A program made the translations under genes and the position numbers. 12,372 bases of DNA from Chloroflexota bacterium (lineage in GTDB: Bacteria; Chloroflexota; Dehalococcoidia; Dehalococcoidales; RBG-16-60-22): assembly GCA_016875955.1 (NCBI GenBank), contig VGOH01000019.1, positions 1 to 12,372 of the forward strand, read 5' to 3'. Numbering within the stretch: position 1 is the first letter of the stretch; each line of letters begins with the position of its first letter. Below are positions 6,774-12,372 of this stretch, piece after piece. The notes under the pieces were generated by a model that made no database searches, had not been told where the DNA came from, and saw only the letters and a list, made by a program, of their open reading frames with translations.

Positions 6774-8120
6774 ATGGTTAGTAAAAGGACACAGGAACTG
6801 CTCAAGGCTGACGCCGAGCACGTGGTGCATGGCATGTACAATGTTGGCCGTAATATCGGCATAGTCATGGAAAAAGCTCACGGCATCTATCTGGTGGACA
6901 CCGAGGGGAAAAAATATATTGACCTATCATCGCAGCTGATATGCGTCAACCTGGGACATCGGCGACAGGAAATCATCGACGCCGTGACCAGAGCCATGAA
7001 CGAGATAGATTTCGTGACCACTTTCTTCGGCATGACCAATCCGTATATCGTGGAAGTGAGCCAGAAGCTCGCCAAACTGACTCCGGGGGACCTGAACCAC
7101 TTTCACTATACCTCGGGCGGCGGCGAGGCGGTAGATTCAGCGGTGAAACTGGCCCGCTTTTACTGGAGCCGGAAAGGCTTAGCCGGCAAATATAAAATCA
7201 TCAGCCTGTATGCTTCTTACCATGGCTCGGCCGGAATATCGACAAACCTGACCGGGCTGGGGCGCGGCGCCAACCAGAACCCGTTCGGTCCGGTGGCCCC
7301 GGGCTTTGTCCACGTGCCCCCGCCGTACAGCTACCGCTGCATGTTCGGCGATGTCCCCGACTGCTGTCAAGCAAGCATTGATTATCTGGAGTCCGTGATT
7401 CAGGCGGAAGGGCCGGAGAGCATCGCCGCCTTTATTGCGGAATCCATAATGGGGGCCGGGGGGGTGATTGAGCCGCCGCCGGGTTGGTGGCCTCAGGTGG
7501 CCGAGCTCTGCAAAAAGTACGATATCCTGCTCATCGTTGATGAGGTTATGTCCGGCTTTGCCCGTTCGGGCAAGATGTTTGCCTGCGAGCACTGGGGTGT
7601 CATAGGCGACATGATGACCATGGCCAAGGGGATTGTCAACTCGGCGCTGCCATTCGCTGCCGTGGCGCTCAATGACAAAGTCTACGACGTGCTGAAGGAC
7701 AGCATGATGTCGCACGGCTTCACCTACAGCGGGCACCCCATCGCCGCGGCAGCCTCCTCCGCGGCCCTGGATATCTATGTGAGAGACAAGGTTGCTGAAA
7801 ACGCGGCCAAAGTCGGCAAGCACATCAAACAGCGCCTGGAAGCCGAATTCGTGCCTCTGCCCTGCGTCGGCTATGCTGACGGTCGGGGTGTTTTTCAGGC
7901 ACTGGAGCTGGTCAAGGATAAGAAGACCAAAGAGCCGATTGACCAGGCGATGAAAGACAAGCTATGGCAGGACCTGTTTGCGGCGGGTATCTTCACGCGA
8001 GTCATTGGCTGGCGGGGCAACCGGATGTTCATCTGTCCCCCCTGCGTCATCACCATTGAAGAGGCAGATAAAGCCCTTGATACCATCAAGCCGATAATAG
8101 CCGGGCTTAAACCCAAATAG
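6774..8120 (+). CDS. Class III PLP-dependent aminotransferase (omega/taurine-pyruvate type)
   Basis: A 448-residue fold-type I class III aminotransferase, transferring an amino group from an amine, beta-/omega-amino acid or taurine-like donor to pyruvate or another oxo acid. Motifs in order: YTSGGGEAVDSAVKLAR (PLP phosphate region), ASYHGSAG (the aromatic-His-Gly stacking motif), the PYSYRCMFG block, VDEVMSGFARSGK with Asp256 expected to hold the PLP pyridine nitrogen, and MAKGI with Lys285 as the Schiff-base lysine, followed by FTYSGHPIAAA. All catalytic residues are intact and length is normal. ATG 6774 is preceded by AAGGAGA (6761-6767). The overall pattern, including the PPPYSYRC segment, resembles the taurine-pyruvate/beta-alanine-pyruvate subgroup from memory; substrate is not certain. 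In this operon it may open the pathway (amino acid to oxo acid/aldehyde) or recycle amino groups for the dehydrogenase next door. Confidence 0.92.
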   Translation: MVSKRTQELLKADAEHVVHGMYNVGRNIGIVMEKAHGIYLVDTEGKKYIDLSSQLICVNLGHRRQEIIDAVTRAMNEIDFVTTFFGMTNPYIVEVSQKLAKLTPGDLNHFHYTSGGGEAVDSAVKLARFYWSRKGLAGKYKIISLYASYHGSAGISTNLTGLGRGANQNPFGPVAPGFVHVPPPYSYRCMFGDVPDCCQASIDYLESVIQAEGPESIAAFIAESIMGAGGVIEPPPGWWPQVAELCKKYDILLIVDEVMSGFARSGKMFACEHWGVIGDMMTMAKGIVNSALPFAAVALNDKVYDVLKDSMMSHGFTYSGHPIAAAASSAALDIYVRDKVAENAAKVGKHIKQRLEAEFVPLPCVGYADGRGVFQALELVKDKKTKEPIDQAMKDKLWQDLFAAGIFTRVIGWRGNRMFICPPCVITIEEADKALDTIKPIIAGLKPK

Positions 8121-8154
8121 CGGGTGACATTTCGGCAAGGTGAGACGAGACCTG

Positions 8155-9114
8155 GTGAAAATTGTGTGTCCCGACGGGACGGCTGAGATACTGGAGCTGC
8201 TGACACCCGAGTCAGAAGCCAAGCTCAAAGCGCTGGGACATTTTGTCTGGTTCAATGACCGTGCCCCAACGTCGGCAGGCTATCTGCAGCGGGTCAAGGA
8301 CGCTGATGGCATCATCTTAAACTGGGACCTGCCCCCCGAAGTGCTCAAATCCTGTCCCAAGCTGAAAATTATCTCCTTCCTGGGCGCCGCCCCGCGAAAA
8401 TTCGTTGACCTGTCCGTGGCCAGCAGCCTGGGGATAGCCGTAGCCAATACTCCTCATTATGCCGACCGTGAGGTGGCGACACATGCCATGGCCCTCATGC
8501 TCAGCTGTGCCAAACGCATCGCCCAGTTCAACAGCCAGATGCACCGGGGTATATATGAGAAAGGTGATTTCACCGCCGAATTAGACGGCAAGATACTGGG
8601 CGTGCTTGGATTGGGCGGCATCGGTGCCGAAGTTGCCCGCCTGGCGCAGGCCTTCGGCATGCGTGTCCTGTGCTGGACCAGACACCCCACCCCGGAACGG
8701 GCGCGTCGGCACGGCGTGGAGTTCGTCGCTCTTGAGGAGCTTTTTCAGCAATCGGATATAGTCACCCTGCACGTGATGCATACGCCGGAAACGGAAAAGA
8801 TGATCGCCAGAGACCTGCTGCAACGCATGAAACGGGGTGCCATCTTGGTGAATACCGCCCGCGCCGAGCTGGTGGATAACTCAGCCCTGGCACAATTGCT
8901 CCGGGAGGGGAGGCTGGCAGCCGCCGGCCTGGACGTTTTTGATGAGGAGCCAATCAGCCAGAACGACCCCTTCCTAGGCATAGAGAACGCTGTGCTGACT
9001 CCTCATGTCGGTGCCAACACGGCCAGGGCCCAGGCCAACATCCTGAAAATCGCTGTGGACAATATCGCGGCTTTCTTTTCCGGTCACCCGCAGAATATCG
9101 TGAATAAGGTGTAG
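8155..9114 (+). CDS. D-isomer-specific 2-hydroxyacid dehydrogenase
   Basis: NAD(P)-dependent dehydrogenase interconverting 2-hydroxy and 2-oxo acids; the family includes phosphoglycerate, D-lactate and glyoxylate/hydroxypyruvate dehydrogenases and SlcC sulfolactate dehydrogenase. Visible: the Rossmann motif LGLGGIG (near nt 8607-8627), VNTARAELVD with catalytic Arg236, DVFDEEP with catalytic Glu265, and TPHVG with catalytic His284, giving the full Arg-Glu-His set. About 319 residues, normal for the family. Two GTG starts are possible. GTG 8155 gives the family-typical opening MKIVCPDG and has AAGGTGAG at 8137-8144 upstream. GTG 8140, in the same frame, adds five residues but has no clear ribosome site. 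It lies 34 bp after the aminotransferase and is the last gene of the operon. It could supply a 2-oxo acid for the ThDP enzyme or aminotransferase, or reduce one to the hydroxyacid used by the UxaA-type lyase. Confidence 0.92.
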   Translation: MKIVCPDGTAEILELLTPESEAKLKALGHFVWFNDRAPTSAGYLQRVKDADGIILNWDLPPEVLKSCPKLKIISFLGAAPRKFVDLSVASSLGIAVANTPHYADREVATHAMALMLSCAKRIAQFNSQMHRGIYEKGDFTAELDGKILGVLGLGGIGAEVARLAQAFGMRVLCWTRHPTPERARRHGVEFVALEELFQQSDIVTLHVMHTPETEKMIARDLLQRMKRGAILVNTARAELVDNSALAQLLREGRLAAAGLDVFDEEPISQNDPFLGIENAVLTPHVGANTARAQANILKIAVDNIAAFFSGHPQNIVNKV

Positions 9115-9119
9115 GCCAG

Positions 9120-9143
9120 TTTAGCGGTGGCTTTACTGCTAAA
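9120..9143. terminator. Possible hairpin between convergent genes
   Basis: TTTAGCGGT (9120-9128) pairs with ACTGCTAAA (9135-9143) over 9 bp with one G-U pair, leaving a 6-nt loop. It sits in the 40-bp gap between the dehydrogenase stop and the stop of the oppositely oriented HD gene, the expected place for a shared terminator. No T tract follows on either strand, so strength is doubtful. Confidence 0.4.
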
Positions 9144-9154
9144 GACTTATCCCC

Positions 9155-9721
9155 TCACAGTCCTATCTTATCGGCCACGTCCCGCATACCCAGAATGACA
9201 TCGTCTACCAGGTCTCTTATCTCCACCCCCAGCATCCCGGCACCCTTTTCAATGACCGGCCTGTTCACGCCGGCAGCAAAAGACCTGTCCTTCCATTTTT
9301 TCATCACCGATTTGGCCTCCAGGTCTGCAACACTCTTTGAGGGCCGGATGATAGCTACCGCCGTCACCAGACCGGTCAGCTCCTCAACAGCATAAAGGAC
9401 TTTTTCCAGGTCAGTCCGGGGCTCGATATCATTGCACAGGCCCCAGCCGTGGGAGGCCACTGCGCGCACATATTCTTCCGGCCAGCCCTTTTCTCGCAGT
9501 ATTTGCTGTGCCTTGGCACAATGCTGCTCGGGAAACATCTCATAATCTATGTCATGCACCAGCCCGATGATAGCCCATTTCTCCTCATCTGCACCTGTCT
9601 TGCGGGCCATGTGGCGCATCACCCCCTCAACCGAATAAGAATGTTTCAGCAAGCTGTCGCTCTTGACGAATTCTTTAAGAACAGACAGCGCCTCATCGTA
9701 TGTCGGTACATGTTCTGACAT
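9155..9721 (-). CDS. HD-domain protein (predicted metal-dependent phosphohydrolase family)
   Basis: A 188-residue soluble protein with an HD domain: His27 in LKHSYSVEGVM, then His56-Asp57 in GLVHDIDYEMFP, plus SHGW further on (about residue 90) as a possible later metal ligand. HD proteins bind one or two divalent metals and usually hydrolyse phosphoesters of nucleotides or second messengers; no fused sensor, GGDEF or nucleic-acid domain is present, so the substrate is unknown. The C-terminal half (after about residue 100) is helical-looking and typical of stand-alone HD proteins. ATG at 9721-9719 follows GGGAGT (complement of 9728-9733) at 6 nt. It is the only minus-strand gene and separates the two plus-strand operons. 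It has its own candidate promoter at 9771-9799. Whether it belongs functionally with either operon is unclear. Confidence 0.82.
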   Translation of the reverse strand: MSEHVPTYDEALSVLKEFVKSDSLLKHSYSVEGVMRHMARKTGADEEKWAIIGLVHDIDYEMFPEQHCAKAQQILREKGWPEEYVRAVASHGWGLCNDIEPRTDLEKVLYAVEELTGLVTAVAIIRPSKSVADLEAKSVMKKWKDRSFAAGVNRPVIEKGAGMLGVEIRDLVDDVILGMRDVADKIGL

Positions 9722-9770
9722 TTCATCACTCCCTTATTGGATTATTCCGGCATCATCAAATGGTGCTAAT

Positions 9771-9799
9771 ATTGTAACATCGTTTACATGGAATCCCAA
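9771..9799 (-). promoter_or_regulatory. Candidate sigma70-type promoter for the HD gene
   Basis: On the minus strand, TTGGGA (complement of 9794-9799) and TACAAT (complement of 9771-9776) are separated by exactly 17 nt. The -10 box matches 5 of 6 consensus bases and the -35 box 4 of 6. Predicted transcription would begin near 9764, giving a leader of roughly 40 nt before the HD start codon. Confidence 0.5.
9773..9788. promoter_or_regulatory. Inverted repeat overlapping the HD promoter
   Basis: TGTAACATCGTTTACA has 5-bp arms TGTAA / TTACA with a 6-nt centre and covers part of the -10 box and spacer of the minus-strand promoter. That placement suits a repressor operator. Arms are short, so chance is possible. 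Confidence 0.3.
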
Positions 9800-9808
9800 G
9801 CGCTTCGG

Positions 9809-9837
9809 TTGATTAAAATCACGCTATTCATTAAGAT
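9809..9837 (+). promoter_or_regulatory. Candidate sigma70-type promoter for the EthD-CMD-BKACE-PrpD operon
   Basis: TTGATT (9809-9814) and TAAGAT (9832-9837) are separated by 17 nt, each matching 4 of 6 consensus bases. Predicted start is near 9844, leaving a leader of about 64 nt to GTG 9908. It is back-to-back with the minus-strand promoter in the 186-bp divergent gap (9722-9907). Confidence 0.42.
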
Positions 9838-9851
9838 TAAGGTATTTAGAA

Positions 9852-9864
9852 CTGATATTATCAG
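9852..9864. promoter_or_regulatory. 13-bp perfect palindrome downstream of the EthD promoter
   Basis: CTGATATTATCAG has perfect 6-bp arms around one central base. It begins about 8 bp after the predicted transcription start of the EthD operon, a typical roadblock-operator position. No regulator gene is in the window. Confidence 0.35.
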
Positions 9865-9907
9865 CAACCAGACATGGGGTATAACATAAGCCGGCGGAGG
9901 GCAAACA

Positions 9908-10597
9908 GTGCCGAAATATAAATTCAATGCCATATTTGGCCTCAAGCCAGGCATTGACCCCGATGAAGCATACGAGTACTGGCGTGGTGAACATGCTACA
10001 TATGCCAAAAATCTAACGCTCCCGGAAGTGAGGAAGTACCATATAAATAGAGTAGTCCATAGATTTGGGGACGTTCCTGTGGAATATATCTGGGGTTTTG
10101 CCGAGTTCTGGTTTGATGACATGGAGTCGGCGCAAAGAGCTGTGGGACGAGTTCAAAATGCCAAGCCGGATGAGCCCCATGTCAGGCGCATTACTCCCGC
10201 GAAAAGGTTCATCTCCCGGGAAGAAGAGGTGGCAGGCCATTGCGGAAAGGTAGCAAACTTGGTCAAGCTGGCATCAATATTCAGCCTCAAGTCCGGCGTT
10301 GACCCGGATAAGGTATACCGGGTATGGCGAGAAAAGCATACTACATGGGCAAAAGATAAAATGCTTCCCGAGGCCAGAAAATATACCATAAATAAGGTTG
10401 CCCACAAATATCCCCCCGCCGGCGGAACGGTTGCTGAATTTGATATTTATGGCTATGAAATGTTCTGGTTTGATGACCTGGCCTCCGTCCTGAGAGCCGC
10501 CGGACAATGGCAGAGCGCTCGGCCAGACGAGTTCCTGACCGAGTTCGTCGTCGCACCCGGAATGGTTATCGTTAAAGGGGAGGAAATCGAACTTTAA
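9908..10597 (+). CDS. Tandem-duplicated EthD-like (dimeric alpha-beta barrel) protein
   Basis: A 229-residue protein made of two copies of an EthD/ferredoxin-like alpha-beta barrel domain, roughly residues 4-105 and 119-225. Matching blocks include GLKPGIDPDEAYEYWRGEH and SLKSGVDPDKVYRVWREKH, PEVRKYHINRVVH and PEARKYTINKVAH, and a shared FWFDD before the last helix. EthD proteins are usually about 100 residues and dimerise through the barrel; here one chain could supply both halves. EthD is needed with cytochrome P450 for ethyl tert-butyl ether breakdown, but many homologues in degradation operons have no known activity and some act as small-molecule isomerases or decarboxylases. No P450 is present. 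GTG 9908 has GGAGG at 9896-9900 with a 7-nt spacer. It is the first gene of the second operon, 25 bp before the CMD gene. Function within the operon is unassigned. Confidence 0.8.
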   Translation: MPKYKFNAIFGLKPGIDPDEAYEYWRGEHATYAKNLTLPEVRKYHINRVVHRFGDVPVEYIWGFAEFWFDDMESAQRAVGRVQNAKPDEPHVRRITPAKRFISREEEVAGHCGKVANLVKLASIFSLKSGVDPDKVYRVWREKHTTWAKDKMLPEARKYTINKVAHKYPPAGGTVAEFDIYGYEMFWFDDLASVLRAAGQWQSARPDEFLTEFVVAPGMVIVKGEEIEL

Positions 10598-10622
10598 GAA
10601 CCGAAGAAACAGGAGATATAAA

Positions 10623-11015
10623 ATGGTCGACGAGAACAAACAGGCGAAAAAGCAAAAGCTTATGCGGAAGATGAAGAAAGAAAGGGGTTACCTGCAGCCG
10701 ACATGGGCTTACATGATTGATAAAGACGTCGATTTCATGGCATCTTATGACGAGCTCTATGAAAGGGGGCTGACCGACGGCAAGGCCCTGCCTGCCAAGA
10801 CCCGGGAGCTCATCGCCATAGCTATTCTCGCCTTCAGGGGGCGAGAAAACGCCGTGTATCTGCACGCCAAGAGGGCGCTGGAACTTGGCGCCACCAAACA
10901 GGAGCTCCTGGAAGCTATTGAAACGACTATAATACCGGGTGGCGCGCCGACTTTCGGGACCGGGCTGGCAGCTCTGATGAGAATCGAGGAAGAGGAGAAA
11001 AAAGACAAGGTCTGA
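10623..11015 (+). CDS. Carboxymuconolactone decarboxylase-family protein lacking the AhpD cysteines
   Basis: A 130-residue all-helical protein of the carboxymuconolactone decarboxylase (CMD)/AhpD superfamily. The domain runs from about residue 55 to 120: LPAKTRELIAIAILAFRG, then YLHAKRALELGATKQELLEAI with His81, then a Gly/Pro-rich GGAPTFGTG. AhpD-type peroxidase members have a CxxC just before the conserved His; here that stretch reads RENAVYLH and the protein contains no Cys, so thiol peroxidase activity is unlikely. The charged N-terminus (many Lys, residues 6-20) is also seen in stand-alone CMD proteins of degradation operons. ATG 10623 follows AGGAGA (10611-10616). By family it may decarboxylate or isomerise a small acid or lactone, but no substrate can be named. 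It lies between the EthD and BKACE genes in one probable transcript. Confidence 0.83.
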   Translation: MVDENKQAKKQKLMRKMKKERGYLQPTWAYMIDKDVDFMASYDELYERGLTDGKALPAKTRELIAIAILAFRGRENAVYLHAKRALELGATKQELLEAIETTIIPGGAPTFGTGLAALMRIEEEEKKDKV

Positions 11016-11072
11016 TATGGGCATTATATAGTCGAGATTAACCTTCTGGTAAAATATCATAGGGAGGGAAAT

Positions 11073-11966
11073 ATGATAGCTACCGATAAACTTATTATCT
11101 GTGCCGCCCTCTGTGGCAGTTTTCTGACCAAGGAGGCAAACCCCAACATCCCGACCAGTCCTGAAGAACTTGCCGAAGAAGCATATCGTTCCTGGAATGA
11201 AGGCGCGGCTATGGTCCACATTCACGCCCGCAATAAAGAGGGCCTGGCCACCACCGACCCCAAAGTCTTCAGTGAAATCGCCCGCTTAATAAGAAGCAAG
11301 AACTGCGATGTTATTCTTGAATTCAGCACTTCCCCGGGACGGGAAGAGGGCGCCAGCATTGAGGACGGATTCAGGGTCCTTGAGGCCAGGCCGGAGATGG
11401 TATCCTTCAACGTCGGCATTGGCGTCTTCATGCGCGCTGGCAAAGAAGTTATCCGGCCCTGGACGCGTTCTTTCGGCGAAAGGATGCTCAAGGCGTTAAT
11501 TGAAAAAGATATCAAACCCGAGTTTGAGCTGCACGGCGGGCTGGGCAGTTTGGCCGTGGAAGTCAAATATTTCGTGGAAAATTTCCCGCTCCCCAAACCT
11601 TACTGGATTGACTTTCCTCTGGGCATGCAGAGGACGGCGCAGAATGCCACCCCCTATACGCCGAGGACCATGATGCACCTGGTTGACCAGCTTCCCCCGG
11701 ATGCAATGTTCATGACCCTGGCCGTCGGTGCTGACCAGTTGCCGGCGGTCATCCAGTCGATTCTTCTTGGCGGCCACGCCCGGGTAGGCTTTGAGGATAA
11801 TATATATTACAGCCGGGGAGTCCTGGCCAAGAGCAACGCCGAACTTGTCACCAGGGTAGCCAGAATCGGCGCTGACCTCGGGCGGAAGATAGCTACACCC
11901 GATGAAGCGCGTGAGTTGCTGGGACTGAAAAAGCTGCCGGAGAAAAAGAAATCGGCTCAAAAGTGA
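11073..11966 (+). CDS. BKACE family beta-keto acid cleavage enzyme (DUF849)
   Basis: A 297-residue Zn-dependent TIM-barrel enzyme of the BKACE/Kce family, which condenses a beta-keto acid with acetyl-CoA and splits it to acetoacetate plus a new acyl-CoA. Kce does this with 3-keto-5-aminohexanoate in lysine fermentation; other members use beta-keto glutarate, dehydrocarnitine or 5-hydroxy-beta-ketohexanoate. Visible: NPNIPTSPEELAEEA near the N-terminus, the Zn-binding HIH (His49, His51), EFSTSPG, ELHGGLGSL, and GGHARVGFEDNIYYSRG with Arg237 and Glu241-Asp242 in positions used for Zn and catalysis in Kce. Final part LAKSNAELV is standard. Length is normal (about 270-310). ATG 11073 follows AGGGAGGGAA at 11061-11070. 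The 57-bp gap before it holds no convincing promoter. Kdd, Kal and other lysine-fermentation genes are absent, so lysine is not implied; the beta-keto substrate is open. Confidence 0.92.
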   Translation: MIATDKLIICAALCGSFLTKEANPNIPTSPEELAEEAYRSWNEGAAMVHIHARNKEGLATTDPKVFSEIARLIRSKNCDVILEFSTSPGREEGASIEDGFRVLEARPEMVSFNVGIGVFMRAGKEVIRPWTRSFGERMLKALIEKDIKPEFELHGGLGSLAVEVKYFVENFPLPKPYWIDFPLGMQRTAQNATPYTPRTMMHLVDQLPPDAMFMTLAVGADQLPAVIQSILLGGHARVGFEDNIYYSRGVLAKSNAELVTRVARIGADLGRKIATPDEARELLGLKKLPEKKKSAQK

Positions 11967-11982
11967 TGGGGGCAGGCCAAAG

Positions 11983-12372
11983 ATGGGTATCACCGGGGAG
12001 CTGGTAGAGTTTTGTAACGGCGTGAAGTATCAAAACCTCTCTGCAGAGGTAATTGATAGAGTCAAATATCATTTTCTGGATTTCATCGGCATCGCCAGCC
12101 GGGGTTCCCTCGTTGAGTCAAGCCAGACGGTGTACCGCCTCGTCAAGGATATCGGGTTGAGTCCGCAAGGCGCGGTGGTTATCGGGACTGACCTGAGAGC
12201 CCCTCCCCAGTATGCGGCCCTGGCTAATGGCACATCGGCCCACTCGCTGGAGCTGGACGACCTGCATAATGAGTCCTCTGCCCATCCCGCAGTGGCTATA
12301 TTCCCGGCCGCTCTGGCCGCCAGCGAAATCAGCGACTTCGGTGGCAAAAGGTTTGCCGAAGGCGTCATCGTC
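11983..12372 (+). CDS. MmgE/PrpD-family protein, 3' partial
   Basis: An open frame of exactly 130 codons from ATG 11983 to the window edge with no stop. The translation begins MGITGELVEFCNGVKYQNLS and contains the N-terminal signature of the MmgE/PrpD family: VKYHFLDFIGIASRG, then ALANGTSAHSLELDDLHNES and AHPAVAIFPAALAASE. The family includes 2-methylcitrate dehydratase, cis-aconitate decarboxylase and iminodisuccinate epimerase, lyases or epimerases of tricarboxylic or amino-dicarboxylic acids; members are typically 450-500 residues, so about three quarters of the gene lies outside. It starts 16 bp after the BKACE stop. An ATG at 11966 overlapping that stop is in another frame and soon terminates. 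A weak GGGGG/GGCAGG stretch (11968-11976) is the likely ribosome site. It probably ends or continues the second operon. Confidence 0.85.
   Translation, partial: MGITGELVEFCNGVKYQNLSAEVIDRVKYHFLDFIGIASRGSLVESSQTVYRLVKDIGLSPQGAVVIGTDLRAPPQYAALANGTSAHSLELDDLHNESSAHPAVAIFPAALAASEISDFGGKRFAEGVIV

Noticed and set aside
7179..7823. Minus-strand open frame of about 214 codons inside the aminotransferase gene
   Set aside because: Opposite a complete class III aminotransferase with intact catalytic residues; translation is His/Arg/Gly-rich and matches nothing recognisable.
11016..11072. Separate promoter for the BKACE gene (TAAAAT-like -10 near 11050)
   Set aside because: No acceptable -35 box at 16-18 nt; read-through from the upstream genes is simpler.
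10572..11225. Minus-strand open frame of about 217 codons across the CMD and BKACE genes
   Set aside because: It overlaps two well-supported plus-strand genes and the gap between them; no motif was recognised in its translation.
11073..11966. Lysine-fermentation Kce assignment for the BKACE gene
   Set aside because: None of the other lysine-fermentation genes (aminomutases, Kdd, Kal) is in the window, and BKACE members use many substrates.

Overview
The window is a dense bacterial catabolic locus. It holds ten intact or nearly intact protein-coding genes plus a partial gene at each end. No RNA gene, mobile element, CRISPR array or phage gene is visible. Shine-Dalgarno sites are strong, GTG starts occur (aldehyde oxidoreductase, dehydrogenase, EthD genes), and base composition is moderately GC-rich with frequent ATA and AGG/AGA codons. 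The mix of a tungsten-type aldehyde:ferredoxin oxidoreductase, a fumarate-reductase-like flavoprotein and a UxaA-type lyase suggests an anaerobe. From memory, the flavoprotein and EthD/CMD/BKACE/PrpD content resembles uncultured anaerobic Chloroflexota (Dehalococcoidia-like); this is a guess, not a result.

Region 1 (1-9114, + strand) looks like one operon, with gaps of 0-54 bp. In order: a partial fumarate reductase/aspartate-oxidase-like flavoprotein, a ThDP-dependent 2-oxoacid lyase/decarboxylase-type enzyme, an aldehyde:ferredoxin oxidoreductase (AFOR), a two-gene UxaA-family dehydratase/lyase (SAF-domain small subunit directly abutting the large subunit), a class III PLP aminotransferase and a D-2-hydroxyacid dehydrogenase. 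These fit a pathway in which an amino or hydroxy acid is converted to a 2-oxo acid, decarboxylated to an aldehyde and oxidised to an acid with reduction of ferredoxin, with the UxaA-type lyase acting on a hydroxyacid. The set parallels organosulfonate enzymes (SuyAB-like lyase, SlcC-like dehydrogenase, Tpa-like aminotransferase, ThDP enzyme), but no transporter or sulfite-handling gene lies in the window, so the substrate is open.

Region 2 (9115-9907) has a possible hairpin between convergent genes, a minus-strand HD-domain protein, and a 186-bp divergent intergenic region with a plausible promoter on each strand and two small palindromes.

Region 3 (9908-12372, + strand) is a second putative operon: a tandemly duplicated EthD-like protein, a cysteine-less carboxymuconolactone-decarboxylase-family protein, a BKACE (beta-keto acid cleavage) enzyme and the first 130 codons of an MmgE/PrpD-family protein cut by the window end. 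Together these look like a second acid/CoA degradation module. No gene-free stretch exceeds 300 bp.
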